Assembly: GCA_002067755.1 (NCBI GenBank)
Contig: MVQH01000071.1
Span: forward strand, 1 to 63,960
Reading direction: 5' to 3'
Length of the DNA: 63,960 nt
Source: Methanosaeta sp. PtaB.Bin018
GTDB lineage: Archaea; Halobacteriota; Methanosarcinia; Methanotrichales; Methanotrichaceae
The notes under the pieces: model-generated
Databases searched by the model: none
The model's input: the letters and a program-made list of their open reading frames with translations, nothing else
Told to the model about the DNA's origin: nothing
Position numbers and translations under genes: made by a program
In this document: in pieces, positions 42,175 to 51,156 of the stretch
How positions within the stretch are numbered: the stretch's first letter is position 1
How the letters are laid out: the number at the start of each line of letters is the position of its first letter

Positions 42175-44803
42175 GGGCTTCAGATACCATCACCACCATC
42201 AACGATGCTGCCAATATCATGCCCCAGCTCTGCAGCCCAAGGGCTGTTGTGCCGAAGATGGACTGCATGAAAGGCACATAGGCGACCACCAGCAACGACA
42301 GTATGGATGCCGTCATCCCCAATATCAGTTTCTTGTTGGTCAATGGGTCCATTTTGAGCACTGACCTCTCCAGGGACCTGCTACAATATGCGTTGCATAC
42401 TGTGAACAACCCAAGGCCCATGAAGGCCACAGTCCTGGCGTAGTCCAGATCCTGGCCGGCTTCAAGGGCCTGGGCATAAAGTCCCAACGAGCCGATCACT
42501 ATTGCGCCCGAGATTCCAAGTGTGTAAATCATCAGGCCTCTGGAGGGCATGGGCTCTTTGGGACTGCGGGGCTTCTTGTTCATGATGCCATCATGTGCGG
42601 GCTCCACAGCCAGTCCAATGGCCGGGAACTCCTCGGCTATGACATTTATCCAGAGAATCTGCACCGCAAGCAGAGGAACAGGCAGACCTATCATGACCCC
42701 CAGGAAGATCGTGGCAAGCTCCGCGAAGCTGACTGAGAGGAGATAGGATGCGCCCTTCCTGATATTGTCGTATATCCTCCTGCCCTCCTCGACTGCGCTG
42801 ACGATGGTGGCGAAGTTGTCGTCGGTGATGACCATGTCCGATGCCTCTTTCGCGACGTCCGTTCCAGTCCTGCCCATGGCAACCCCGATATCAGCAGCTT
42901 TCAGGGCTGGTGCATCGTTCACTCCATCGCCTGTCATGGCCACGACATTTCCCTGAAGCTTCAGGGCCTGGACGATACGCACCTTGTGCTCAGCAGTGAC
43001 CCTGGCAAAGGTCGAGACGTCTTTTATCCGGCTTTGAAGAGCCTCATCGCTCATCTCCTCGATCTGGACGCCTTCAATCACCTCGTCCTGACCGATTCCA
43101 AGTTCCCTGCCGATTGCTTTTGCAGTCAGCGGATGGTCTCCAGTGATCATGATCGGCCTGATGCCCGCTTTCTGGCAGATTCGAATGGCCTCCTTGGCTT
43201 CGCTTCTCGGCGGGTCCATCATGCCCATAAGCCCAGCGAAGATCAGATCAGATTCGACCCATCCGATCTCCCGCGGTTCGTGCTCCTCCATATGCTTCCA
43301 GGCAAAAGCCAGGACTCTCATGGCTCTCTTGGCCATATCGTTAGATGCTGCCCGGACCGCCATGCGATCCTCTTCAGTCATTGGCTTTATTCCTTGAGGG
43401 CCTGCGATGAAGGTACATCTTTCCAGCACCATCTCGGGTGCGCCCTTCATGGAGACCTCCAATCCTCCCATCTCCGATCGGTGGACAGTGGTCATCCTTT
43501 TGCGGTCCGAGTCGAAGGGATACTCGACGATCTCGATATAACTGTTCCTGGTCTCCTCCAAAATCTCTCCTTTTTTGGCAACAACGATCAGTGCTCCTTC
43601 AGTCGGGTCTCCTATGATGCGGTCTTTGGTGCCGTCGTGGTTCAAGTCGGCGTTGTTGCAGAGAACGCCGATCTTGAGAAGCTGGGCAATGTCCTCGCTC
43701 CTCGGGTCTGTTGCCAAACCATTCTGCAGGAACTCCCCCACAGGTTCGTAGCCTGAGCCGGTCACCTGCACAGATCGATAGGTGCGAATCTCCCGAACTG
43801 TCATCTCGCCTGTGGTGAGGGTGCCCGTCTTGTCCGTACAGATGACTGTGGTCGAGCCCAGGGTCTCGACTGCAGGAAGGCTTCGGATTATGGCGCTCTT
43901 CCTGGCCATGGCCTGGGTTCCAAAGGCCAGGGCCAAAGTTACGACGAAAGGAAGCGCCTCTGGAACCCCTGCCACAGCAAGAGCAATCGCTGTGATCAGT
44001 GTATCTATGACGGGAGAGCCCTTTGCCACGCCCAGTGCAAACACTGCCAGGGATATCACAAGCACAAGGATTGCCTGCCTCTTGGCGAGCTGCTCGAGCT
44101 TCATCTTGAGTGGTGGATCCACAGGCCTTGGCTGGATCATGCTCGATATCCTGCCAAGCTCAGTGTTGCGGCCCGTGGCGGTGATCACTGCTCTGCAGTT
44201 GCCGTAGGAGACTGTGGTGCCCATGAAGATCATATTTCTCCTATCTGCCAGGGGTGTGGCCTCTGATAAAGGAGCTGGATCTTTCTTTACCGGCAGAGAC
44301 TCGCCTGTCAAAGGAGCTTCGATGACCTCCAGCTGGGTCTCGTCCAAGATACGGCCGTCTGCTGGCACCTTGTCTCCGGCCTCAAGAAATATGACATCTC
44401 CTGGGACAAGTTCCCTAGCAGGCAGTGAGACCATCTTGCCATCTCTGAAGACATCGGCCTGCGGTGCCTGCATATCTCTGAGGGCCTCCATTGCTCGCTC
44501 TGCCTTGTACTCCTGGAGGAACCCTATGACGGCTACGAGCAATACTATTCCCAAGATAACGTACGCATTGGCGCTTTCGCCTGCGATAAAAGAGATGAGG
44601 GCTGCAAAAAGCAGCACTATGACCAGATACTCCTTGAATTTGCCCAGAAACGTCCTCCAGAGAGGGGGTCTCATTGGGCCCTCCAGCTGGTTTTGGCCAA
44701 GGTCTGCCAGGAGCCTTTTGGCTTTTTCATAGCTCAAGCCGGACGGTCCAGATCCTAAGGCGGATAGTGCCTCATCTGAGGTAAGGGTGTGCCAGGATGT
44801 CAT
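42143..44803 (-). CDS. P-type cation-transporting ATPase (P2, Ca2+-ATPase-like)
   Basis: An 886-residue membrane pump. Order of parts: N-terminal cation ATPase domain (WHTLTSDEALSALGSGPSGL), two spans, actuator loop with LTGESLPVKK, spans with PEALPF, phosphorylation site ICTDKTGTLT, nucleotide domain (STMKGAPEMVLERC-like), MVAMTGDGVNDAPALKAADIG hinge in two strands, and a C-terminal six-span region. The ion motif is PEALP rather than the PEGLP common in Ca2+ pumps, so the ion is not certain; Ca2+ or Mn2+ is likely. ATG 44803 is clear and the promoter space is shared divergently with the transglutaminase-like gene. Confidence 0.9.
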   Translation of the reverse strand: MTSWHTLTSDEALSALGSGPSGLSYEKAKRLLADLGQNQLEGPMRPPLWRTFLGKFKEYLVIVLLFAALISFIAGESANAYVILGIVLLVAVIGFLQEYKAERAMEALRDMQAPQADVFRDGKMVSLPARELVPGDVIFLEAGDKVPADGRILDETQLEVIEAPLTGESLPVKKDPAPLSEATPLADRRNMIFMGTTVSYGNCRAVITATGRNTELGRISSMIQPRPVDPPLKMKLEQLAKRQAILVLVISLAVFALGVAKGSPVIDTLITAIALAVAGVPEALPFVVTLALAFGTQAMARKSAIIRSLPAVETLGSTTVICTDKTGTLTTGEMTVREIRTYRSVQVTGSGYEPVGEFLQNGLATDPRSEDIAQLLKIGVLCNNADLNHDGTKDRIIGDPTEGALIVVAKKGEILEETRNSYIEIVEYPFDSDRKRMTTVHRSEMGGLEVSMKGAPEMVLERCTFIAGPQGIKPMTEEDRMAVRAASNDMAKRAMRVLAFAWKHMEEHEPREIGWVESDLIFAGLMGMMDPPRSEAKEAIRICQKAGIRPIMITGDHPLTAKAIGRELGIGQDEVIEGVQIEEMSDEALQSRIKDVSTFARVTAEHKVRIVQALKLQGNVVAMTGDGVNDAPALKAADIGVAMGRTGTDVAKEASDMVITDDNFATIVSAVEEGRRIYDNIRKGASYLLSVSFAELATIFLGVMIGLPVPLLAVQILWINVIAEEFPAIGLAVEPAHDGIMNKKPRSPKEPMPSRGLMIYTLGISGAIVIGSLGLYAQALEAGQDLDYARTVAFMGLGLFTVCNAYCSRSLERSVLKMDPLTNKKLILGMTASILSLLVVAYVPFMQSIFGTTALGLQSWGMILAASLMVVMVSEALKKAVPMLRL

Positions 44804-44935
44804 CGCAATCTCTCTACGCAGGATACTGAAAAATACGTTGATTGCAGAAATACTTTGTCCTAAGCATTCATCATAAGGTCGATACCTTTAAATATAACAA
44901 ACTAAAATTATTAATATTTATTGGGGTGTCGACTC

Positions 44936-45619
44936 ATGGGAGCGGGTTATAATTGGGCTGGAGATACGATAGTTAGAGATACCGTCATGTGGGATAAGAG
45001 GGCTGTCCTGGGTCATTCCAGCGTTTACATTCCTACTGATATCCGACAGTGGCTGTCTTCCACAGAGAGCGAGGTGATACAAAGGACCCTGCAGGAGATC
45101 GGCCTGCCTGCTGCTCGGGAGGCAGGTTCATTCGACCTTCGTGCCTGGCGGATTTGGGATTATGTGGTCAGGTCAGTGGAGTATGTAACTGACAAAAGGG
45201 CCTCAGGACTTGAGGACTTCTGGCTCTTCCCAGAGGAGACGCTAATGCTGCACAAGGGCGACTGTGAGGACACATCTTTCCTCCTGGCAACGCTCATGCT
45301 GGCAAGTGGCATATCCGAGCACTGTGTGCGCGTCGTTTTGGGAAAGATCAGCTCTCCGGAGGGAGCCTTTGGCCATGCTTGGGTGGTCTACCAGAACGAG
45401 ACTGGGACGTGGTGCCTGCTAGAATCCACTCTGGATGCCGTTCCTTCCCAGCTAGTGCCTGCCGATCCCTTCACCCAGCCGAGCAATCAGTATCAGTACC
45501 AGCCACAATTCTGTCTGAATGCTTCCCATCTATGGTCTATGACTCAGGTGAAAGTCCAGATGGCTGATTGGGTAAAGTTGCGGACAGGAACAAAGAAGGC
45601 GAAGCTGGGATGCCACTAA
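44936..45619 (+). CDS. Transglutaminase-like cysteine-protease-fold protein
   Basis: A 227-residue protein whose core has a papain-like triad pattern. The Cys is in LHKGDCEDTSFLLATLMLA, the His in GAFGHAWVVY, and an acidic partner in CLLESTLD. No signal peptide is present. This resembles bacterial transglutaminase-like proteins (BTLCP/DUF-type), some of which are peptidases or maturation factors. GGGGTG lies 7 bases before ATG 44936, and a TATA box (TTTAAATATAAC, 44887-44898) lies upstream. It sits at the edge of an AT-rich accessory stretch. Confidence 0.72.
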   Translation: MGAGYNWAGDTIVRDTVMWDKRAVLGHSSVYIPTDIRQWLSSTESEVIQRTLQEIGLPAAREAGSFDLRAWRIWDYVVRSVEYVTDKRASGLEDFWLFPEETLMLHKGDCEDTSFLLATLMLASGISEHCVRVVLGKISSPEGAFGHAWVVYQNETGTWCLLESTLDAVPSQLVPADPFTQPSNQYQYQPQFCLNASHLWSMTQVKVQMADWVKLRTGTKKAKLGCH

Positions 45620-45736
45620 CGTAGGAGGTAGAGAAGGCATGCCTCCTTTCGAGGAGCGGGACGAGTCGTGCCTCTTTTGGGAAGAAGTCACTGATTGCGC
45701 AAGTCTAAAATATTAAGAATGAACAAAACATAACAA

Positions 45737-47587
45737 ATGACTTTAGCAGATGGGAGATGCCATTTTCATTTGGGCCAGAGAAAAGAGATAGAGTCAATTG
45801 TAGCCCCTTTTTTGAAAGATAGACAAAAACTTGCAGATGAAGCTGTAAAAGAGTATAAGCTCGCAAAGGACGAATACAAAGCCGTCATAAAAATATACAA
45901 TGAGATCGATAAAACAAAATTCTCTCCTAGGGAAAATAGTGATAATCTCATTAAGCTTTCTTGGGCATATCATGAGCTTGGTTATATTTATTTTATTGAA
46001 AAATCTTACCTTTCTGCAGAAGAAAATTTTAAAAGCTCTATTCGAACATTGAACCTCATACCAGAACAGGAGATAAGGCGTCTAAAGGATGATAATGAGC
46101 TTCCCATATCTTGGTTCTTAAACGACTTGGGATACCTTTACTTTGAATGGGAAAAATATGATGAGGCAATAGAGCAATACAATAAAGTAATTGAAGAGGA
46201 TCCTGAAAATGGATACTCACAATTTTATTGCAGCTTAGCGTATTATCAAAAAAGCGACCTTGATTCAGCAGCCAGATTCTTGAAAAGCGCTCTGCAGATA
46301 TTTGATCGAAAGATAAGTCGGGTCAAAGATCAAACTCAAGCCCTGGGTCATTTAAATGAATCATTAAAATTATTTATTGAAGCAAAGGACAAAATAGACG
46401 CTTTAAAGACGCTCAAAGGGTCCATGGATGCTTTTGAGAAGCATTTTGAGAGGGACCAAATGAAAAGAATCGCAGATTTTGATAAAAATAAGGCAATCAT
46501 CATGAATTGCGATAAAGGAAGTATAACGATCTTCAATGATAACAATAAATGCAAAGCCATAATCGAACTGTCAAAAAATCTCAGATACAATCTCACAGAA
46601 TTTCACAAGACTGCCTCCCTATCTTCGATCTCAGACCAGTTCAAGTTAGCAAAAGCATCTATTCTTACAAACGTCGGAAGAATTGAGACTGATAGAGAGA
46701 ATTATTTACATGCTGAGTATATATTTAATGAGGCACGTGGGATATACGGCGAGCTAAAGCCTTATTTTGATGCAGGAATCACCACGATGAGCCAATATAA
46801 AGAGTGGAAAAACATTTCTGCGCTACATAATAATATTGGTATACTATTATATAAAACAGATCGCATTGACGAAGCAAGAAAGGAATTCAACATCGCATTA
46901 CGCTATTTAGAGTCGGCCAGGGTCTACAATAACCTTGGCAACACATATTTTAAGAAAAGTGATAAAGTAAAGGCCACAGAGTGCTATCTAGATGCATTGG
47001 AGATCAACCCTAGACTGAAAGAGGCTAAAGAGAATTTGAGGATGCTGAAAGAAGACAAAGAAAAAACAGCTAATTGGTGGGAATGGTGGTTCAATAGCCA
47101 ATCAAAAGGCAAATTTATAACAGGATTAGTCTTGATTTTTATGTTTCTCTCTGTGATCATAACTGTGTTTATACCATTGAATGCCATTATACCATCGTAT
47201 GCCAAAATTGATTGGAGTCTGAACGATTCAGAGGAGAAAACAACAGTTATCACAACTCCAATCATAGAAATTACTCCAGCGATCGGCTCAGGATTCAATG
47301 AGTCCTCAACAATCGTCGTAGACACAGAAACAAATAAAGTCACAAACGATACAAAAGTAACAACTACAGTGGAGACCACGGGAACAAATCCAACGAAGAC
47401 GGAGACGACAAAAACCACATCAAAACAGATAGATGTAAGTCCTGAAACGAAATTGTTATTTGCAGCATTAATACTATTCGCATTGATCCACCCACAGATC
47501 AAGGGATTTTCAGCCGGATCTGTCAAGTTCGATTTGGAGCCCATCGTCGCAAGCAAGGGTGCAGCATCTCTCCAATGTGCCTGGTAA
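45737..47587 (+). CDS. Large TPR protein with C-terminal membrane spans
   Basis: A 616-residue protein. Tetratricopeptide repeats occur around 70-200 (AYHELGYIYFIEKSYLSAEE, LNDLGYLYFEWEKYDEAIEQ) and again at 370-440 (LHNNIGILLYKTDRIDEARK, YNNLGNTYFKKSDKVKATE). A membrane span (FITGLVLIFMFLSVIITVFI) follows, then a Thr-rich external or linker region and a second hydrophobic segment (LLFAALILFALIHP). Codons are far more AT-rich than in neighbouring core genes, indicating transfer. TPR proteins mediate protein contacts; no partner is known. No ribosome site precedes ATG 45737, so the start is uncertain. Confidence 0.75.
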   Translation: MTLADGRCHFHLGQRKEIESIVAPFLKDRQKLADEAVKEYKLAKDEYKAVIKIYNEIDKTKFSPRENSDNLIKLSWAYHELGYIYFIEKSYLSAEENFKSSIRTLNLIPEQEIRRLKDDNELPISWFLNDLGYLYFEWEKYDEAIEQYNKVIEEDPENGYSQFYCSLAYYQKSDLDSAARFLKSALQIFDRKISRVKDQTQALGHLNESLKLFIEAKDKIDALKTLKGSMDAFEKHFERDQMKRIADFDKNKAIIMNCDKGSITIFNDNNKCKAIIELSKNLRYNLTEFHKTASLSSISDQFKLAKASILTNVGRIETDRENYLHAEYIFNEARGIYGELKPYFDAGITTMSQYKEWKNISALHNNIGILLYKTDRIDEARKEFNIALRYLESARVYNNLGNTYFKKSDKVKATECYLDALEINPRLKEAKENLRMLKEDKEKTANWWEWWFNSQSKGKFITGLVLIFMFLSVIITVFIPLNAIIPSYAKIDWSLNDSEEKTTVITTPIIEITPAIGSGFNESSTIVVDTETNKVTNDTKVTTTVETTGTNPTKTETTKTTSKQIDVSPETKLLFAALILFALIHPQIKGFSAGSVKFDLEPIVASKGAASLQCAW

Positions 47588-47609
47588 ATATGGCAGGTAG
47601 AGGCATTGG

Positions 47610-47810
47610 ATGCAGCTTGTGATCAACACCTACGGCGCGTATCATCGCAAGAGCGGGAACTGCTTTCTTGTGAAAAGAGATGAGAAGAGCTCTGAGATAG
47701 CTGCAGGCAAGGTTAACAGCATCACTATCACGACGGCTGCTTATGTCACGACAGATGCCATCAAGCTGGCAGTCGACAACAACATAGACCCTAAGCTCCC
47801 CACAATTTAG
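47610..47810 (+). pseudogene. cas1: Truncated cas1 (N-terminal fragment)
   Basis: The 66-residue frame is the N-terminal beta domain of the CRISPR integrase Cas1: MQLVINTYGAYHRKSGNCFL, then the residues leading to ITITTAAYVTTDAIKLAVDN and NID. Intact Cas1 has about 300 or more residues and its metal-binding Glu/His/Asp lie in the missing C-terminal part. The sequence leaves the family right after NNID (PKLPTI, stop), which marks a deletion junction. No cas2, other cas genes or repeats are visible around it. It is a relic of a lost adaptation module. Confidence 0.78.
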
Positions 47811-48153
47811 GCATATTCAAACATTTTCAGTTATCTTCGACTGTGGCATCCTGAAATTATTTTGCGTCCGTCCTAGTTTTATATCCTGCATTCCGCATTA
47901 ACGGTCCACTGTCCAAAGAGATAATTTCCAAATTATAGGCAATATTTTTTAATAAGATCGCCATCTTGAATGCGGAAGCCTACTCTAAAATGGGTGTTCT
48001 TATTGTTTGATGGCGTGACTGAAGTGAACGTAAGAGTCGCGGGCGTTGTACATCGAAAAATGATGTTTTTGACCGATGTGCTCAAATTGATACTCCGACT
48101 GTTGGGGCCAGAATGCAAAAAATATTATGACGGAGAATGTTAACGCGAAATGT
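47811..48153. other. Non-coding stretch after the cas1 relic
   Basis: About 340 AT-rich bases with no supported gene. I searched for regularly spaced repeats of CRISPR type and saw none. A 61-codon minus-strand frame (47933-48118) has no ribosome site and no recognised domain. The stretch ends at an ISL3 fragment, so it is probably the scar of a deletion mediated by insertion sequences. Confidence 0.5.
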
Positions 48154-48298
48154 GGGCTGGAAGGTTTAAATCGCCTGATTCAAGCTGCAAAGGATAGCGC
48201 CAGAGGATTCAGATCAACTAAAAATTTCATTATTACTATTTATCTTAGGATAGGTAAACTTCAGTTCAATCTACCCACATAGAATGGCGAGGAGCCCC
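48154..48298 (+). mobile_element. ISL3-family element, 3' end fragment
   Basis: The frame 48154-48282 reads GLEGLNRLIQAAKDSARGFR and ends KLQFNLPT, nearly the same as the end of the transposase at 34831-35097. The bases after the stop (AGAATGGCGAGGAGCC) match that copy except one base. All upstream transposase sequence is missing. Two ends of the same element therefore sit about 13 kb apart in opposite orientation. Confidence 0.78.
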
Positions 48299-48365
48299 AA
48301 AAAAGGTCATGGACCTTGAGAAGAGGCTTGGAACGCATGTATTCCCTACTGAATGGGAGTTAAGG

Positions 48366-49214
48366 TTATATAAATTTGCTATGTCTCTCGTACACCCTCT
48401 CCACCAATGGCAGAGGAGACACGGAATTCATGTTCAGGCCCAGCTCCTCTGGCCCCAGGCCCAGAGCAATGCCGACGAGCTGCGTCACGTAGAGCACCGG
48501 AATTCCTATCTTCTCGCTCCTTTTTTGCTCCAGCGACCTTTGCTTGGCGTCCAGCATGAAGTGGCAGAGCGGGCACACAGTCACTATAACCTCTGCCCCT
48601 GCTCTCTTTGCCTCTGACAAAATCATGAAGGCCGTATCCTCTGCAGCCTTCTCCTGGGGCATGAATATCGGCCCGCCACAGCAAAATGTCTTGAGACGGA
48701 AGTCCAGAGGCTCGGCATGAAGGGTTTTGAGCAGCCTCTCCAGGAGCATAGGGAACTCTGGGCTGTCCACCCCACGCGGTCGCGTCAGGAGGCAGCCGTA
48801 GTAGGGTGCGACCTTCAGGTCCTTGAGGGGTATCGATATCACATCGTCATCCTTCGCAAGGGTCTCCAATATGACATCAAGGGCGTGCCTGATCTCTGCC
48901 CCACCATATTTTTTGGTCAGGACTGCGTTCACCCTGGCCCTTGTCTCCGGCTCTTCCAGACGCTCGACAGCCGCTCGCAGGTTGCTATAGCAGATGGAGC
49001 ATGGGGTCATGATGGCAAGGTCAGTTTGAGCCATGTTGCGAGCAGCCAGGCCAACTGCGACCAGCTCATTGGACACATGCGTAGCTCCGCAGCAGTTCCA
49101 GTCCTCAAGCTCCTCCAGCGCAATTCCCAGCGCCGAGCAGACCGCCCTGGTGGAAGCGTCCATCTCTCTTCCTGTCGATCTGGAAACGCAACCAGGATAG
49201 TAGGCCAGCCTCAT
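48366..49214 (-). CDS. hdrB: Heterodisulfide reductase subunit B
   Basis: A 282-residue HdrB with two CCG domains that hold the noncubane [4Fe-4S] clusters of the CoM-S-S-CoB active site: YYPGCVS to WNCCGATHVSNE with a following PCSICYSNL, and YYGCLLTRP to FCCGGPIFM with VCPLCHFML. It reduces the heterodisulfide formed by methyl-coenzyme M reductase. It overlaps hdrC by 4 bases (ATGA) and is last in the hdrA-ferredoxin-polyferredoxin-hdrC-hdrB operon. The preceding 48299-48365 bases hold no gene. Confidence 0.93.
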   Translation of the reverse strand: MRLAYYPGCVSRSTGREMDASTRAVCSALGIALEELEDWNCCGATHVSNELVAVGLAARNMAQTDLAIMTPCSICYSNLRAAVERLEEPETRARVNAVLTKKYGGAEIRHALDVILETLAKDDDVISIPLKDLKVAPYYGCLLTRPRGVDSPEFPMLLERLLKTLHAEPLDFRLKTFCCGGPIFMPQEKAAEDTAFMILSEAKRAGAEVIVTVCPLCHFMLDAKQRSLEQKRSEKIGIPVLYVTQLVGIALGLGPEELGLNMNSVSPLPLVERVYERHSKFI

Positions 49215-49741
49215 TTGCCAAGCTCCTCCATGATCCTCTTCACCTCATCTCGTCCTTGGATCTTCTCCACTCCAAGGCCCAATTTTCCTTTAGGCATCAG
49301 CTCCAGGCCCATCTCCATTGACTGCACCATGCCCTGGGGATAGACCAGCAGGAACTCGCCTGTCAGAGGAAGTTCGGAGATCCTGCCATACTCCCTGATC
49401 TGCTTGGAAAAGATCTGCTCGTAGGCGGCATCCTTGGTCTTGATGCCCTCTTTTTCAGCCAGGTCTTTGCAGGCAGATACAACTGCTTTGGGACGGATGC
49501 CTCGCGGGCAGCGCACAGTGCAAAGGAGGCAGGATGTGCAAAGCCAGATAGTATCGTTCATCAGGGCCTCATCTCTCTTGCCCTCCAAGCAGAGCTTGAT
49601 AAGCTTGCGAATGCTTGGATTCATGAGATGAGCAGTGGGACAGCTGGCAGAACATGTGCCGCACTGAATGCAGGTTTGTACCTCGCCTCCGGCCATCCGC
49701 AGGATGGTCTGCCTGAAGCCTTCATCAAGATCAAAAGACAT
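49211..49741 (-). CDS. hdrC: Heterodisulfide reductase subunit C
   Basis: A 176-residue iron-sulfur protein with two [4Fe-4S] motifs (CIQCGTCSASCP and CTSCLLCTVRCP) separated by a helical insert, as in HdrC. It relays electrons between HdrA and HdrB. ATG 49741 is one base after the polyferredoxin stop and has GAGGG upstream; the longer start at 49768 lies inside the upstream gene. Confidence 0.92.
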   Translation of the reverse strand: MSFDLDEGFRQTILRMAGGEVQTCIQCGTCSASCPTAHLMNPSIRKLIKLCLEGKRDEALMNDTIWLCTSCLLCTVRCPRGIRPKAVVSACKDLAEKEGIKTKDAAYEQIFSKQIREYGRISELPLTGEFLLVYPQGMVQSMEMGLELMPKGKLGLGVEKIQGRDEVKRIMEELGK

Positions 49742-49742
49742 C

Positions 49743-50798
49743 TTATTTCCCTCTCCTGGCAGCAGCATCTCCCTCGGACTTGTCCTTATGCAGTCGCTGC
49801 ACGATCTTCTCTGCCGCCTGAACTGGCAACTCGCGCTCGAGGATCTGCCTCACCTTCGGCTTCTTGAGCACTGTCTCCAGGGGGCTCAGCGCTTCATCCA
49901 CCATCTTCAAAAGCTCTGGATCAATCTCGATCTTCTCGGGTGCTGGCAGAGGCACCTTCTCGATTGCAGGTGGATAGACGGTCTTGCTCACATCTGGAAT
50001 CTTTCGCTCGCCCGTCATTATGGTCGATATCGCTTCCTTCCATTCCTCTGCCCAAGGAGTATCCTTGACCTCGGTGTGCTGCACGCCTGACCTTTGCACG
50101 TCTATTGCAGACACTGGACAGGCAAGCTCGCAGGCCCCGCACAGGATGCATTGATCCTTTACTGGCGCCGCTTTTCCCCGCTCGTCCACGTACCAGCACT
50201 TGGCAGGACAGACGTTGAAGCATGCCTGGCAGCCCAATGGATCGCAGCGCACCAGGTTCTTCTCTATGAGCCTGATCTCGCCCTCGAAGGGCCTCTTCAC
50301 ATCCATGGCCTCGTATGGACAGACTTGGGCGCACCTGCCGCAGCCGATACACAGCTCCTTGTCAATCTCAATCTTGCCCTCGAACTTCAGTTCCTCTGCC
50401 AGCGGCTCGCCTTCCACAAGGATTGCGTCCTCGGGGCAGAGCGGCACACAAAGGCCACAGTAGTCGCACAGTTCCTCGTCCACAAGCAACTGCTCATAGG
50501 GCACGAGATTGCGGGGGTCTTTTTCCTTCTCGCCCTTGTCAACTAGAAGAAACGCCTTGCAAAATCTTGCACAGCGGCCGCAGAGGTTGCATTTTTCCCG
50601 ATCGATCTCGATCTTTCCAATAATGCCTGCACGCAGTGGCCCGAAATCCTCGCGGGCCTTGTTGAATGTGACTTTTATTGCACCTGTGGGACAAGTCGGC
50701 TCGCAGAGAATGCATGGCAGGCACTTCTGGTTGGGGACAGCCTCAGCCACGAGCTTTGGATACTCCTCTTGGGCCCTGAAATCCCTGATCTTGTCCAT
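49743..50798 (-). CDS. Polyferredoxin with six [4Fe-4S] motifs
   Basis: A 351-residue protein with Cys sets in order CLPCILCEPTCP, CNLCGRCARFC, CDYCGLCVPLCP, CIGCGRCAQVCP, a variant CDPLGCQACFNVCP, and CILCGACELACP, then a Cys-free charged C-terminal tail. It probably conducts electrons to or from the Hdr complex. ATG 50798 (MDKIRDFRAQEEYP) is 2 bases after the ferredoxin stop; a start at 50921 would overlap that gene. Similar Hdr-linked polyferredoxins occur in Methanosarcina hdrA1C1B1 loci. Confidence 0.88.
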   Translation of the reverse strand: MDKIRDFRAQEEYPKLVAEAVPNQKCLPCILCEPTCPTGAIKVTFNKAREDFGPLRAGIIGKIEIDREKCNLCGRCARFCKAFLLVDKGEKEKDPRNLVPYEQLLVDEELCDYCGLCVPLCPEDAILVEGEPLAEELKFEGKIEIDKELCIGCGRCAQVCPYEAMDVKRPFEGEIRLIEKNLVRCDPLGCQACFNVCPAKCWYVDERGKAAPVKDQCILCGACELACPVSAIDVQRSGVQHTEVKDTPWAEEWKEAISTIMTGERKIPDVSKTVYPPAIEKVPLPAPEKIEIDPELLKMVDEALSPLETVLKKPKVRQILERELPVQAAEKIVQRLHKDKSEGDAAARRGK

Positions 50799-50800
50799 CT

Positions 50801-51139
50801 CTATGCAGAGGCTGCCTTTGCAGCCGTCTCCTCGATTACCGTCATCTCGGGCTTCTCTTCGACTGTCATCTTGAACGCCTTCAGAGGGCAGAAGTTGACA
50901 CACATGCCACAAAAGACGCAAGCATCCAGATCGATTAGCACTGGCGGGGCATCCAAGCCCTTAGCAATCTCCTGCAGCGGCCCCTCCTGCAATGCCTTCT
51001 TGGGACAGATCGCAATGCATATGGAGCAGCCAGCGCATTTTTTGTAATCGTAATCCAAAACCTTTTCTGTCGTCTTTGTCCTCTGCTTGGCAATGATGTG
51101 GGAGCCCTCAACATCCATCTCCTTCTCGATCTCCATCAT
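50801..51139 (-). CDS. Ferredoxin with two [4Fe-4S] clusters
   Basis: A 112-residue ferredoxin. The cluster motifs are CAGCSICIAICP (about residues 35-46) and CVFCGMCVNFCP (about 75-86), with a charged N-terminal extension of about 30 residues and a C-terminal tail. It lies between hdrA (17-base gap) and the polyferredoxin (2-base gap) and is probably a dedicated electron carrier for this Hdr complex. Confidence 0.88.
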   Translation of the reverse strand: MMEIEKEMDVEGSHIIAKQRTKTTEKVLDYDYKKCAGCSICIAICPKKALQEGPLQEIAKGLDAPPVLIDLDACVFCGMCVNFCPLKAFKMTVEEKPEMTVIEETAAKAASA

Positions 51140-51156
51140 TGTGCAAAAGCCTCCCC

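Noticed and set aside
47933-48118. 61-codon minus-strand frame beside the cas1 relic
   Set aside because: No ribosome site, no recognised domain, and it lies in decayed intergenic DNA next to an insertion-sequence scar.
47811-48153. Possible CRISPR array next to the cas1 stump
   Set aside because: No regularly spaced repeat of 25-37 bases could be found by eye; only AT-rich unique sequence is present.
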